A stretch of DNA of 6,754 nt from Thermoplasmata archaeon (GCA_003663565.1 QMTT01000047.1:1-6754), one strand, 5' to 3'. Positions 1-6,484 are shown, numbered from the stretch's first letter. A program made the numbers and translations. The notes: generated by a model not told the origin, from the sequence alone.

Positions 1-681
1 ACGAACAACTTCTTGTGCATCAACGGGCTTTTCTGCCCAAACGTCATAGTCTGTGACTAACGCAAGCGTGGCATAGCATATCTCGAGTTCCCTTGCAAGG
101 GTCACTTCAGGGACTAGTGTCATTCCAATTATATCTGCGAACTGCCTGAACATCTTAGACTCCGCTCTTGTTGAGAACCTAGGACCTTCAATGCATATAT
201 ATGTGCCTTTCTCGTGAACAGAGTAGCCGAAAGACTTTGCAGTATTGATCAGGAGATCTCTAAGAACTGGACAGAATGGATCTGCGAGGGATACGTGGTA
301 CACTTTACCCCCATCGTAGAACGTGTAAACTCTGGTTTTGGTGAAGTCTATGAACTGATCAGGTACGACAAGGTCTCCAGGCTTTATGTGCTCCTGAAGG
401 GATCCAACAGCAGATACGGCTATTATTCTCTCAACTCCTAGTTCCTTAAGTGCCCATATATTAGCCCTATAGTTTATCTTATGTGGGGGTATCCAATGCC
501 CTATACCATGTCTTGGAAGGAATGCCACAGAAACTCCCTTTAGATATCCTACAGTTATCGGTGCGGAAGGAGCTCCAAAAGGTGTCGTCATTTTGATCTG
601 CTGCGTATCCTCTAATATGCCAGGGTCGTATAAGCCAGAACCACCTATTATACCTATTCTTGTATGGACATTGCGAGCCAT
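1..681 (-). CDS. mtnP: S-methyl-5'-thioadenosine phosphorylase (3' end outside window)
   Basis: This enzyme cleaves methylthioadenosine with phosphate to adenine and 5-methylthioribose-1-phosphate, in purine and methionine salvage in the cytoplasm. The 227 visible residues run open to the window edge; the family is about 270 long, so roughly 45 C-terminal residues are missing. Visible motifs are the phosphate-binding GGSG (13-16) and RHG (57-59), the conserved [19 protein letters not shown] block (64-82), SAVGSL (90-95), the substrate-site [12 protein letters not shown] (164-175), GMTLVPE (186-192) and DYD (211-213). In this family two Asp residues at the last site favour 6-aminopurines (adenosine type) over 6-oxopurines. 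The start is the ATG at 681-679, preceded by GGTGAT on the same strand (690-685). It is transcribed divergently from the GGGPS gene. Archaeal MTAP-II proteins often carry stabilising C-terminal cysteines, which cannot be checked here. Confidence 0.95.
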   Translation of the reverse strand, partial: MARNVHTRIGIIGGSGLYDPGILEDTQQIKMTTPFGAPSAPITVGYLKGVSVAFLPRHGIGHWIPPHKINYRANIWALKELGVERIIAVSAVGSLQEHIKPGDLVVPDQFIDFTKTRVYTFYDGGKVYHVSLADPFCPVLRDLLINTAKSFGYSVHEKGTYICIEGPRFSTRAESKMFRQFADIIGMTLVPEVTLARELEICYATLALVTDYDVWAEKPVDAQEVVR

Positions 682-823
682 GTTATCACCAATTGTGATT
701 AAAATATACAGGACTCATATATTCATTTAACTATTACAAAAAACAGCATAAAGGCACACTCTATGGGCTCTTTAAGGACTCGCGAATGACCATCCCCTGA
801 GTACATGCTCATGGTGATGTCTC
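682..823. promoter_or_regulatory. Divergent intergenic region with promoters for mtnP and GGGPS
   Basis: This 142-bp AT-rich spacer separates two divergent genes and must hold both promoters. On the minus strand, the A/T run at 716-730 (AATATATG read on that strand at 723-716) is a plausible TATA box for mtnP, giving a short leader that still contains its GGTGAT site. On the plus strand, TTTAAG at 771-776 is a weak TATA candidate for the GGGPS gene, about 50 bases upstream of its start. No RNA gene or small ORF was recognised. The TATA assignments are inferred from spacing only. Confidence 0.4.
813..818 (+). promoter_or_regulatory. Shine-Dalgarno site that decides the TTG start of GGGPS
   Basis: GGTGAT complements the archaeal 16S 3' tail and lies five bases before the TTG at 824. 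An in-frame TGA at 815-817 rules out any start further upstream. The next ATG (887) would remove residues just before the essential LLDP motif. TTG is therefore the supported start. Confidence 0.8.
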
Positions 824-1582
824 TTGAGGTCCTTTAAGGGAGAAGTATCAGAGTATATTGAGAGAAAACGTCAAGAAGGAGTTCATATGACTCTCTTGGA
901 TCCGGAAAAGGTCACCCCTGAGAGTGCTGCTAAGATAGCAGAGTTAGCATACTCTGCAGGCACAGATGCAATAATGGTGGGAGGTAGCACGGGATTTACC
1001 AGGGAACACTTCGAAAGTGTTGTGCTCTCCATAAAGGAGAGCGTCGATATCCCCGTGATAATATTTCCTTCTGGAGAGAAATCTCTGACAGGGTATGCCG
1101 ATGCTATATTCTTCATGAGTCTCTTAAATTCATCAGATAGGGAAATGATAATAGGTATACACGTGAGGGCAGCAAGGATCATAAAGTCACTGGGTCTTGA
1201 GATACTTCCCATGGGATACGTTGTCATAGAGCCAGGTATGACTGTTGGGAGGGTTGGGAAGGCTATGCTTATCCCAAGGGATGAAAAAGGGATCGAACTT
1301 CTGAAATCATATGCTCTCGTGACAGAGTTCCTTGGGATGAAATACTTCTACGTAGAAGCGGGTAGTGGGGCCCCTGAACCTGCACCCCCGGATATGATAA
1401 AAGCTGTGAGGGATGAGATTGGGATTACGCTTATTGTCGGTGGGGGAATAAGAAGACCTGACCAGGCTAGAGAAATAAGATCTGCTGGTGCAGATGTAAT
1501 AGTGACAGGTACTATTGTTGAAGAACAAAAGGACATTTACTCAGCGTTAAAGGGGATAGTAAATGCCATAAAGTCTAGATAG
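824..1582 (+). CDS. Geranylgeranylglyceryl phosphate synthase (GGGPS)
   Basis: The enzyme joins geranylgeranyl diphosphate to sn-glycerol-1-phosphate, making the first ether bond of archaeal membrane lipids. It is a TIM-barrel protein of the PcrB/GGGPS family. Visible in the 252 residues are LLDPEK (24-29, whose Asp binds Mg), GGSTG (53-57), IIFPSG (79-84), the long conserved stretch LPMGYVVIEPG (128-138), YVEAGSGAPEP (176-186, active-site Glu region), and the phosphate-binding GGGIR (206-210) and VTGT (227-230). Length and the GYVVIEPGMTVGRVGKA block (131-147) fit the archaeal group II enzymes. Translation starts at a TTG with a strong GGTGAT site. It heads a three-gene cluster; the next gene begins 11 bases after its stop. 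Assignment to the family is secure; the chain length of the prenyl substrate is assumed from archaeal physiology. Confidence 0.95.
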   Translation: MRSFKGEVSEYIERKRQEGVHMTLLDPEKVTPESAAKIAELAYSAGTDAIMVGGSTGFTREHFESVVLSIKESVDIPVIIFPSGEKSLTGYADAIFFMSLLNSSDREMIIGIHVRAARIIKSLGLEILPMGYVVIEPGMTVGRVGKAMLIPRDEKGIELLKSYALVTEFLGMKYFYVEAGSGAPEPAPPDMIKAVRDEIGITLIVGGGIRRPDQAREIRSAGADVIVTGTIVEEQKDIYSALKGIVNAIKSR

Positions 1583-1593
1583 AGGATGAGCTC

Positions 1594-2244
1594 ATGAAAC
1601 GGATGATAAATGATCTTCGTTGGAAACTTTTCTCCGCAGTTACTGACATTCTCTTAGTGTTTTCACTAGTGGAATCCCTTAGAAACGGAGAATATATTTG
1701 GTTATTTGCAGCGATCTTTGGGATTTTCTTTAAAAAAGTGCCAATAATCATTGGAATGTACTTTCACGTAAACCCTATATGGGAGCTCTTAGTGTCCGCC
1801 CCGATCCTTCTCCATGTCCTTGGAGGAACTTTTGACCTATATACTAATATACCTTGGTGGGATATCCTCACGCACTTTATGTCTTCTGTGACAGTATGTC
1901 TCTTCGCTGCTTATGCTATGATAGTCATAGATGCGTATTTCGCAGAAGTAAAGTTTACGTTGCCCGTTGTCATAACCTTTGTTGTTATGTTATCATTAGC
2001 GGGAGGAGCACTATGGGAAATAGGGGAATATATGTCTGACAAGATCTTAGGAACGCACGAACAAAAAGGACTTGATGACACAATGAAGGATCTCATAGTT
2101 GACTTTGTTGGAGGGATTATAGTATCATTTGGAGTCTCCTATGCTATCGAGAGAGGAGGAGGTTATGAGGCCGTCAAAAGAAGGGTGATAAGCTTTGAAA
2201 ACAGTGTGGATAGTCAGATATGGAGAAATAGGGACAAAAAGTGA
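1594..2244 (+). CDS. Six-helix membrane protein, DUF2238/YjdF-like
   Basis: This is an integral membrane protein of 216 residues with no known reaction. Six hydrophobic segments can be seen at about 11-28, 34-55, 61-80, 91-113, 122-145 and 167-185, followed by a charged C-terminal tail that is probably cytoplasmic. Conserved-looking polar residues sit in the helices: DILTHF (90-95), WEIGEY (141-146), LGTHEQKG (152-159) and DDTMKDLIVD (161-170). The order His ... Glu ... LGT/LGS ... D-x-x-x-D-x-x-x-D recalls the DUF2238 (YjdF) family, whose function is unsettled; this comparison is from memory. The ATG at 1594 follows GAGGATGAG, 11 bases after the GGGPS stop. Its last 50 bases overlap the next gene in another frame. 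The position suggests co-transcription with a lipid-synthesis gene, but a role in lipid metabolism is only inference. Confidence 0.75.
   Translation: MKRMINDLRWKLFSAVTDILLVFSLVESLRNGEYIWLFAAIFGIFFKKVPIIIGMYFHVNPIWELLVSAPILLHVLGGTFDLYTNIPWWDILTHFMSSVTVCLFAAYAMIVIDAYFAEVKFTLPVVITFVVMLSLAGGALWEIGEYMSDKILGTHEQKGLDDTMKDLIVDFVGGIIVSFGVSYAIERGGGYEAVKRRVISFENSVDSQIWRNRDKK
2184..2189 (+). promoter_or_regulatory. Shine-Dalgarno site that decides the TTG start of the THUMP gene
   Basis: GGTGAT lies inside the 3' end of the membrane-protein gene, five bases before the TTG at 2195. This is the same sequence and spacing as at the GGGPS start. It favours TTG 2195 over the GTG at 2204. Confidence 0.75.
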
Positions 2245-3076
2245 AGGGATAAGGAAGATGTTCATAGAAAGACTTATAAAGAACATTGAAGAAGCCCTTA
2301 GAACAGAAAATATAATGTACAAAGGTGTGAAAAATCTTTGGAGCAGAGTACTTGTGGAGAGCACTGATGAAAACGTTGGGAGTATTCTATCAAGGGTTTT
2401 TGGCATAAAATCGATATCCATGGCCTATGAGATTAAAGCAAGCATTGAAAACATGAAAAAAGCGGCACTAAAGGTGTTTAAGAGAATACATCCAAGAAGT
2501 TTTAAGATAGATGCTAGGAGGATCACCAAGGAATTCCCTCTGACGTCATTAGAGATAAATAGAATCGTAGGAGAGCACATAGTGAAGGAAACAGGTGCCA
2601 AGGTAGATCTTAAAAGTCCAGAGCTGACAATAGGGATAGAAGTTCTTGGTGAAAAGGCCTATATTTATACTGACAGGATTCCAGGTCCTGGAGGGCTCCC
2701 GCTTGGGGTAGAAGGAAGAGTTTTGGCGTTAGTGGAGGACGAGTCAGATCTTGTAGCTGCATGGCTTATGATGAAGAGAGGATGTGAGATCGTTCCTGTA
2801 ACCACGAGATCTATTGACGTGATATCACCATTGAGGAGGTTCATGTACGGGAATAAATTCGACATAATGCTCGTCGAACGTTTAGATAAGAAGAAAATAT
2901 CTAAACTCGTAAATGACTTCAAATGTTTGGGGATATGTTTTGGTGGAAGGGGTAAGGACTTCCTCCCGATGATAAAAGACCTGGGGGACGTGGGAGTTCC
3001 TGTGTACACACCAGATGCTTTTCTCCCTGATGACATGTACCTCGAAGTGCTTAAAAGGATAATTTCAATTGACTGA
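2195..3076 (+). CDS. ThiI-like THUMP-domain protein lacking a PP-loop
   Basis: ThiI proteins bind tRNA through an N-terminal ferredoxin-like domain plus THUMP domain, and use an ATP PP-loop domain to make 4-thiouridine at tRNA position 8. This 293-residue protein keeps the RNA-binding half: RYGEIGTKS (8-16) and the THUMP segment FKIDARRITKEFPLTSLEIN (103-122). The ThiI linker YTDRIPGPGGLPLGVEG (158-174) is also intact. Where ThiI has SGGIDSPVAAW, this protein reads EDESDLVAAWLMMKRG (181-196), so the Gly-Gly-x-Asp-Ser ATP-binding signature is lost while the following helix survives. The C-terminal part is also shorter than in full ThiI (usually 370 or more residues). The sequence around it is clean, so this is not a sequencing frameshift. 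It probably binds tRNA without catalysing thiolation; its actual role is unknown. It starts at TTG and overlaps the preceding gene by 50 bases. Confidence 0.85.
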   Translation: MKTVWIVRYGEIGTKSEGIRKMFIERLIKNIEEALRTENIMYKGVKNLWSRVLVESTDENVGSILSRVFGIKSISMAYEIKASIENMKKAALKVFKRIHPRSFKIDARRITKEFPLTSLEINRIVGEHIVKETGAKVDLKSPELTIGIEVLGEKAYIYTDRIPGPGGLPLGVEGRVLALVEDESDLVAAWLMMKRGCEIVPVTTRSIDVISPLRRFMYGNKFDIMLVERLDKKKISKLVNDFKCLGICFGGRGKDFLPMIKDLGDVGVPVYTPDAFLPDDMYLEVLKRIISID

Positions 3077-3250
3077 AACAAGCCTGCGTTCATTACACTG
3101 GAAGAGAGCTAGGTTTAAATATGAAGAGCGTTCTCCTATACGAGCTAGCAATATATAAAAATTCTCAGTTGTTTAGAGTAACTGTCTTAAAATCCAGCTA
3201 GATTATTCATTTGTCATCCCCATATCATGATGTCTGGAGGTGTAATTTCA
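3077..3250 (+). promoter_or_regulatory. Promoter and leader region of the ribosomal operon
   Basis: This 174-bp spacer contains two TATA-like boxes, TTTAAATA at 3114-3121 and TATATAAA at 3152-3159. The second is the better match and would place the transcription start near 3180, leaving a leader of about 70 bases before rpl44e. The heptamer GAGCTAG occurs twice (3107-3113 and 3142-3148), with a related CAGCTAG near 3195. No RNA gene was recognised, and there is no clear T-rich terminator for the preceding gene. Start-site positions are inferred. Confidence 0.5.
3236..3242 (+). promoter_or_regulatory. Shine-Dalgarno site of rpl44e
   Basis: GGAGGTG lies eight bases before the ATG at 3251. It sits downstream of an in-frame ATG at 3227, so the longer reading frame is not the likely start; 3251 also gives the N-terminus usual for L44e. 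Confidence 0.85.
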
Positions 3251-3526
3251 ATGAAGATGCCAAGGGAGATCAGGACACACTGTCCGTTCTGTAACAAGCA
3301 CACGATACACACTGTGGAGATCGTGAAGAAGAGAAAAGCAAGCGAGCTTTCATGGGGTCAGAGGAGGTTCAGAAGGCTTCTTGAGGGATATGGTAGCTTC
3401 CCAAGACCTAAGCCAGAGGGAAGAGGTAAGGCAACAACAAAGGTGCACCTTAGACTCAGATGTAAGGAGTGTGGAAAGGCTCACCACAGAAAGGGTTGGA
3501 GGGCAAGGAGATTTGAGCTCGTGTGA
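3251..3526 (+). CDS. rpl44e: Large ribosomal subunit protein eL42 (L44e)
   Basis: This is a zinc-binding protein of the 50S subunit that sits near the E site in archaeal and eukaryotic ribosomes. The 91-residue product has the family's usual length. It shows a split zinc ribbon with CPFC (11-14) and CKEC (71-74), the basic central block [17 protein letters not shown] (26-42), and the conserved [14 protein letters not shown] (47-60). Its N-terminus [14 protein letters not shown] matches family members when translation starts at 3251, and a GGAGGTG site supports that start. It is the first gene of a five-gene operon, and its stop is followed 26 bases later by rps27e. Identification is secure from sequence alone. 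Confidence 0.97.
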   Translation: MKMPREIRTHCPFCNKHTIHTVEIVKKRKASELSWGQRRFRRLLEGYGSFPRPKPEGRGKATTKVHLRLRCKECGKAHHRKGWRARRFELV

Positions 3527-3538
3527 TTGTTTCCAGTG

Positions 3539-3545
3539 GGAGGTG
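3539..3545 (+). promoter_or_regulatory. Shine-Dalgarno site of rps27e
   Basis: GGAGGTG is seven bases upstream of the ATG at 3553. It supports this start over the in-frame GTG at 3523, which overlaps the rpl44e stop and has no comparably placed site. Confidence 0.7.
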
Positions 3546-3552
3546 CTCTAGG

Positions 3553-3720
3553 ATGCCAGGGAGGTTCATAAGGGTGCGATGTAAGGAGTGTGGTAATGAG
3601 CAGATAATATTCGAGAGGGCGAGTACTGTCGTTAGGTGTAATGTTTGTGATGCCATCCTTGCCCGTCCAACGGGTGGGAAAGCAGAAATATTAGCTGAGA
3701 TACTGGAGGTACTTAAGTAA
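3553..3720 (+). CDS. rps27e: Small ribosomal subunit protein eS27 (S27e)
   Basis: This is a small zinc-ribbon protein of the 30S subunit. From the ATG at 3553 it has 55 residues, with zinc ligands in CKEC (10-13) and CNVC (29-32), the conserved GNEQIIF (14-20), and PTGGKAEI near the C-terminus. Many archaeal S27e proteins are about 63-66 residues. The alternative GTG start at 3523 would add ten residues (65 in total) and overlap the rpl44e stop. The strong ribosome site before 3553 favours the short form, but the longer one cannot be excluded. Its TAA shares its last base with the ATG of the next gene, which suggests coupled translation. Confidence 0.93.
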   Translation: MPGRFIRVRCKECGNEQIIFERASTVVRCNVCDAILARPTGGKAEILAEILEVLK

Positions 3721-4523
3721 TGGTGCTAAGAGAGGACCTTCCAGAGGTTGGGGAAATCGTAGTTGCGACCGTTGTGGAAGTACAAAGGCTTGGAGCAAGG
3801 GTAATGCTTGATGAGTACAAGAACGTCACGGGATACGTTCCAATAAACGAGATAACGTCAGGATGGGTTAAGAACATCAGGGATTATCTAAACGAGGGCA
3901 AAAAGGTTGTAGGTGTAGTCATAGACGTGAACAAGAATCTAAGAAGTGTGACGATATCTCTAAGGAGGATAACTGACGCACAAAGGAAGAGGAAACTCAT
4001 AGAGTGGAAAAGAACTCAAAGAGGATATAAACTACTGGAGATCGTTGCTCAGAGAGTAGGAATGTCCTTAGAGGAAGCGTACAAGAAGTTCGGAAGGAGG
4101 CTGGAGAGTGTATTTGGTAGCATTTATAGAGCCTTCGAAGAGGCGGCAATGAATCCTAACATACTAAAGAAGGAGAAATTCAGAGGCAAGTGGGTGAGTG
4201 TTTTCGTCGAGGTAGCTCAAGAAAATATAACAACTAGGCGCGTTTACATTGACGAGAGGTTCTACATAACTACTACTGCACCGGATGGTGTTGAGAGGAT
4301 AAAGAACTGTCTCACAGGTATGCTCTCTGTCCTCGAGAAAGAAGGATATGAAAACGTGGATGTTCACATGATATACGAGGGCGCACCCAAGTACAGAATA
4401 AGAGTAATAGCACCAGAGTATCCCCTCGCGGAGAAAGTGCTCAAGGATCTAAAGGAATTCATGTCTAAATGCGCTAAGGAAAACGAGCTAGAAGTGTCCT
4501 CTGAGAGGGTTGTAGAAGAATGA
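3720..4523 (+). CDS. eif2a: Translation initiation factor aIF2, alpha subunit
   Basis: This subunit of the aIF2 heterotrimer helps deliver Met-tRNAi to the small ribosomal subunit. The 267 residues show the three expected parts: an N-terminal S1/OB domain (about 10-85, with GEIVVATVVEVQRLGARVML and the closing SLRRIT), a helical middle domain (about 86-170, starting DAQRKRKLIEWKRTQRG), and a C-terminal alpha/beta domain that binds the gamma subunit (about 175-265). Length matches the family. In the loop equivalent to the eukaryotic Ser51 region the sequence is INEITSGWVKNIRDY (42-56), so Thr46 and Ser47 occupy the region of the phosphorylated serine. The ATG overlaps the rps27e stop by one base and has GGAGGT at 3705-3710; the end overlaps nop10 by four bases. 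Confidence 0.97.
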   Translation: MVLREDLPEVGEIVVATVVEVQRLGARVMLDEYKNVTGYVPINEITSGWVKNIRDYLNEGKKVVGVVIDVNKNLRSVTISLRRITDAQRKRKLIEWKRTQRGYKLLEIVAQRVGMSLEEAYKKFGRRLESVFGSIYRAFEEAAMNPNILKKEKFRGKWVSVFVEVAQENITTRRVYIDERFYITTTAPDGVERIKNCLTGMLSVLEKEGYENVDVHMIYEGAPKYRIRVIAPEYPLAEKVLKDLKEFMSKCAKENELEVSSERVVEE

Positions 4524-4690
4524 AGTCCATAATCAGAAAATGTCCTAAGTGTGGGAGGTATACGCTCAAGGAAGTATGTCCCGTTTGTGGGAGTAAAACT
4601 AATATGGTAGTTCCACCAAGGTTTTCACCAGAGGATCATTATGGAAAGTATAGACGTCTTGCCAAGAAGGAGATGGGAATATGCCGATAA
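4520..4690 (+). CDS. nop10: H/ACA ribonucleoprotein protein Nop10
   Basis: Nop10 is a small zinc-binding core protein of the H/ACA pseudouridylation particle, where it supports Cbf5 together with L7Ae and Gar1. The frame of 56 residues starts MKSIIRKCPKCGRYTLKEVC and has zinc ligands Cys8, Cys11, Cys20 and Cys23, followed by the conserved segment PPRFSPEDHYGKYRRLAKK (32-50) that lies along Cbf5. Length fits the family (about 55-60). The ATG overlaps the aIF2-alpha stop (ATGA), and the last ten bases overlap the next gene. The gene is easy to miss because of its size, but order and sequence are both typical of archaea. Confidence 0.96.
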   Translation: MKSIIRKCPKCGRYTLKEVCPVCGSKTNMVVPPRFSPEDHYGKYRRLAKKEMGICR

Positions 4691-5523
4691 TCCCTGAGGG
4701 ACTTATAAGAAGTCTCAGAAAGGGGGAAAAGTACGTAGTGTCTGAGAATCCAATCATAATAATTGAAAAGGTTGACGATATCCCCGATCTTATTAATCCT
4801 GTGTTCATGGAAGGTCTCCCTGGAATAGGATATGTGGGATATACCACGACATCCTACATAGTAAAGTCCCTCAACCCTAAGGTCTTTCTAAAACTTTACA
4901 TGAGTATACTTCCTGCACAGGTTAGCATTCGGAATAATGGCCTTGCGGAGCTTATTTCATACACGTTCTACTATTATAAGGGGAAGGCACGTGATTTTGT
5001 GTTCATGTTGGGCGATGCTCAACCTGCAAACCCGCAAGATCAATATCTCGCAACCCTCCTCATACTTGAGATCCTCAAGGAGCTAGGAGTTAGAGAGATT
5101 GTCACTGTTGGAGGTTATGGAAAAGGCACACAACCAGAAAGACCAAAGGTCTATGGAGCAGCAACAGATGCAGAGTTTGCAGAGATGTTTTCGAAATACG
5201 GCGTAGTGTTCAGCAACACGGAGCCAGAGGGTGGCATTATAGGAATCACAGGACTACTCATAGGTCTTGGAAAGCTTATGGGATTCAGGGGAGTATGTCT
5301 AATGGGAGAAACAAGTGGAATGTTCAGAGACCCTAAAGCTGCTAGAGAGATTGTTAAGATACTGAACGAACATTATATGCTTGATGTAGACATGAGTGGC
5401 CTCGAAAAGATGATCATGGAGTTCGAGAAGTTCCTTAACGTAGTTTCTGAGATATCCTCAACCGAGGAGAAGAAGTTCAAGCCTGAGAAGCGATTTACCG
5501 AGGAGTTCAGATACATCCGCTAA
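4681..5523 (+). CDS. PAC2-family protein, probable proteasome assembly chaperone
   Basis: PAC2-family proteins resemble eukaryotic proteasome assembly chaperones; archaeal members such as PbaA and PbaB interact with, or relate to, the 20S proteasome. This 280-residue product shows the family's FMEGLPGIGYVG (42-53), GDAQPANPQDQY (111-122), VGGYGKG (133-139), the glycine-rich EPEGGIIGITGLLIGLG (181-197), and GETSG (209-213), then a charged helical C-terminus. It ends in RYIR: a tyrosine lies third from the end, close to but not the strict HbYX proteasome-docking tail, where Tyr is second from the end. The ATG at 4681 is preceded by GGAGAT (4669-4674) and overlaps nop10 by ten bases. It is the last gene of the operon. 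The family call is firm; the chaperone role is inferred from relatives. Confidence 0.9.
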   Translation: MPIIPEGLIRSLRKGEKYVVSENPIIIIEKVDDIPDLINPVFMEGLPGIGYVGYTTTSYIVKSLNPKVFLKLYMSILPAQVSIRNNGLAELISYTFYYYKGKARDFVFMLGDAQPANPQDQYLATLLILEILKELGVREIVTVGGYGKGTQPERPKVYGAATDAEFAEMFSKYGVVFSNTEPEGGIIGITGLLIGLGKLMGFRGVCLMGETSGMFRDPKAAREIVKILNEHYMLDVDMSGLEKMIMEFEKFLNVVSEISSTEEKKFKPEKRFTEEFRYIR

Positions 5524-5541
5524 ACCCCTCACTAGTATAAA

Positions 5542-5550
5542 ATTTTAAAA
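5542..5550 (+). promoter_or_regulatory. Candidate TATA box for the tRNA-Met gene
   Basis: ATTTTAAAA lies about 45 bases before the mature tRNA 5' end. This would give a short 5' leader of about 20 bases, to be removed by RNase P. It is the only strong A/T box in the 70-bp spacer. Confidence 0.45.
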
Positions 5551-5593
5551 TAAGAGCCCTTTTCATAGAATTAGGTATCCTCCTCATATTGGT

Positions 5594-5702
<109 letters not shown>

Positions 5703-5726
5703 GTCTTGACCCCCTTTCGTTGAGAA

Positions 5727-5753
5727 CTTCTTTTACCTTTATGTGTTTCATTT
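5727..5753 (+). terminator. Probable T-rich terminator after tRNA-Met
   Basis: Clustered T runs (TTCTTTT, CCTTT, GTTTCATTT) begin 25 bases after the tRNA. Archaeal transcription usually ends at such T-rich stretches without needing a hairpin. The call rests on composition alone. Confidence 0.4.
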
Positions 5754-5790
5754 AACCATGAATGATCCTATGCGATCACCTCTGGGAAAG

Positions 5791-5803
5791 TATAATATAT
5801 ATA
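5791..5803 (+). promoter_or_regulatory. TATA box for the ACT-domain regulator gene
   Basis: TATAATATATATA follows a purine-rich GGGAAAG that could act as the TFB recognition element. A start about 25 bases downstream (near 5823) gives a leader of about 30 bases to the ATG at 5854, enough to hold the GGGGGT ribosome site at 5842-5847. Confidence 0.6.
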
Positions 5804-5841
5804 GAAACATTTCTGGTTAATAGTAACAAATAGTGTCTACT

Positions 5842-5847
5842 GGGGGT
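5842..5847 (+). promoter_or_regulatory. Shine-Dalgarno site of the ACT-domain regulator
   Basis: GGGGGT lies six bases before the ATG at 5854. It favours that start over the in-frame GTG at 5833, which has no ribosome site, though a near-leaderless GTG start cannot be fully excluded given the TATA position. Confidence 0.6.
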
Positions 5848-5853
5848 AATAGT

Positions 5854-6477
5854 ATGTCCCAAAAGGATAGAGAGGCCTCTGAAACTACCTTTGCGATAAT
5901 ATCAGGATACTTTGACAACTTCCCAGCAAGGAGAAAAGTCGTTGACGTGCTCCTTAAGTACGGACTTTCCGTGAGAAATGGTAAAGTGTACCTGGGAGAG
6001 AGCATAGAGGTTCCCATAAGCACCATAGCAAAGGCTGCCAGAGTGAACAGAAGAATAGTGTACATGACTATAGAATACATAGAGAGGATACCATCACTCA
6101 GGATATTCTTTTCTAAGCTTAGACCAACACTAAGCCTTGTAGATCTAGCACCTTTCATGGGTTGGGAGGTACTTGAGATAGAGGAGCTCTCTGAGGTAAA
6201 TCGTTGTGTGTTTTCGGATGTGCTTAAAGCAATATTTGAGAGCAATTGTCAGATAAGGCAAGTCATTGGAGAGAAGTATGAGATGGGCTTTGGAAGGTAC
6301 TACATAGTCCTTGAGGGTCGTGTTCCACCGGAGGTTATTCAGAAGATAAGCAACATTCCCGGAGTTCTTAAGATCACATTGAGGACTCCAGAAAAAGACA
6401 AAACAAAACTCGTTTGCACGTACTGTGAGGTTAAGTACTGCCCGAAAATGAATCCTCCTGCTGATAAAACATGCTGA
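5854..6477 (+). CDS. ACT-domain regulator of amino acid metabolism (COG2150-like) with Cys tail
   Basis: The 207-residue protein resembles the archaeal family annotated as regulators of amino acid metabolism with an ACT domain. The N-terminal part looks like a DNA-binding winged helix: ARRKVVDVLLKYGLSV (25-40), NGKVYLG (42-48), then VPISTIAKAARVNRRIVYMT (53-72), a probable helix-turn-helix. The second half (about 98-177) has the ACT pattern, including IRQVIGE (134-140), RYYIVLEG (148-155) and IPGVLKITL (168-176). After it comes a short tail with Cys188, Cys191, Cys196 and Cys207, which may bind a metal or an iron-sulfur cluster. The ligand and target genes are unknown. It is a single gene with its own TATA box, and it converges with the minus-strand frame ending at 6485, seven bases away. 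Confidence 0.8.
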   Translation: MSQKDREASETTFAIISGYFDNFPARRKVVDVLLKYGLSVRNGKVYLGESIEVPISTIAKAARVNRRIVYMTIEYIERIPSLRIFFSKLRPTLSLVDLAPFMGWEVLEIEELSEVNRCVFSDVLKAIFESNCQIRQVIGEKYEMGFGRYYIVLEGRVPPEVIQKISNIPGVLKITLRTPEKDKTKLVCTYCEVKYCPKMNPPADKTC

Positions 6478-6484
6478 ACTACAT

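Noticed and set aside
214..441. Plus-strand 75-residue open frame
   Set aside because: It lies wholly within the well-supported minus-strand methylthioadenosine phosphorylase gene and shows no family motif.
780..823. Possible C/D box sRNA (AATGAC, CTGA, GTGATG) upstream of GGGPS
   Set aside because: No proper C (RTGATGA) and D (CTGA) pair with the right spacing or order was found; GTGATG is explained as the ribosome site.
770..839. Repeated CTTTAAGG at 770-777 and 832-839 as an operator pair
   Set aside because: The second copy lies inside the GGGPS coding sequence and the motif is short; chance is a sufficient explanation.
3227..3250. Upstream ATG start for rpl44e
   Set aside because: The extra eight residues are not family-like, and the GGAGGTG site lies inside them, pointing to ATG 3251.
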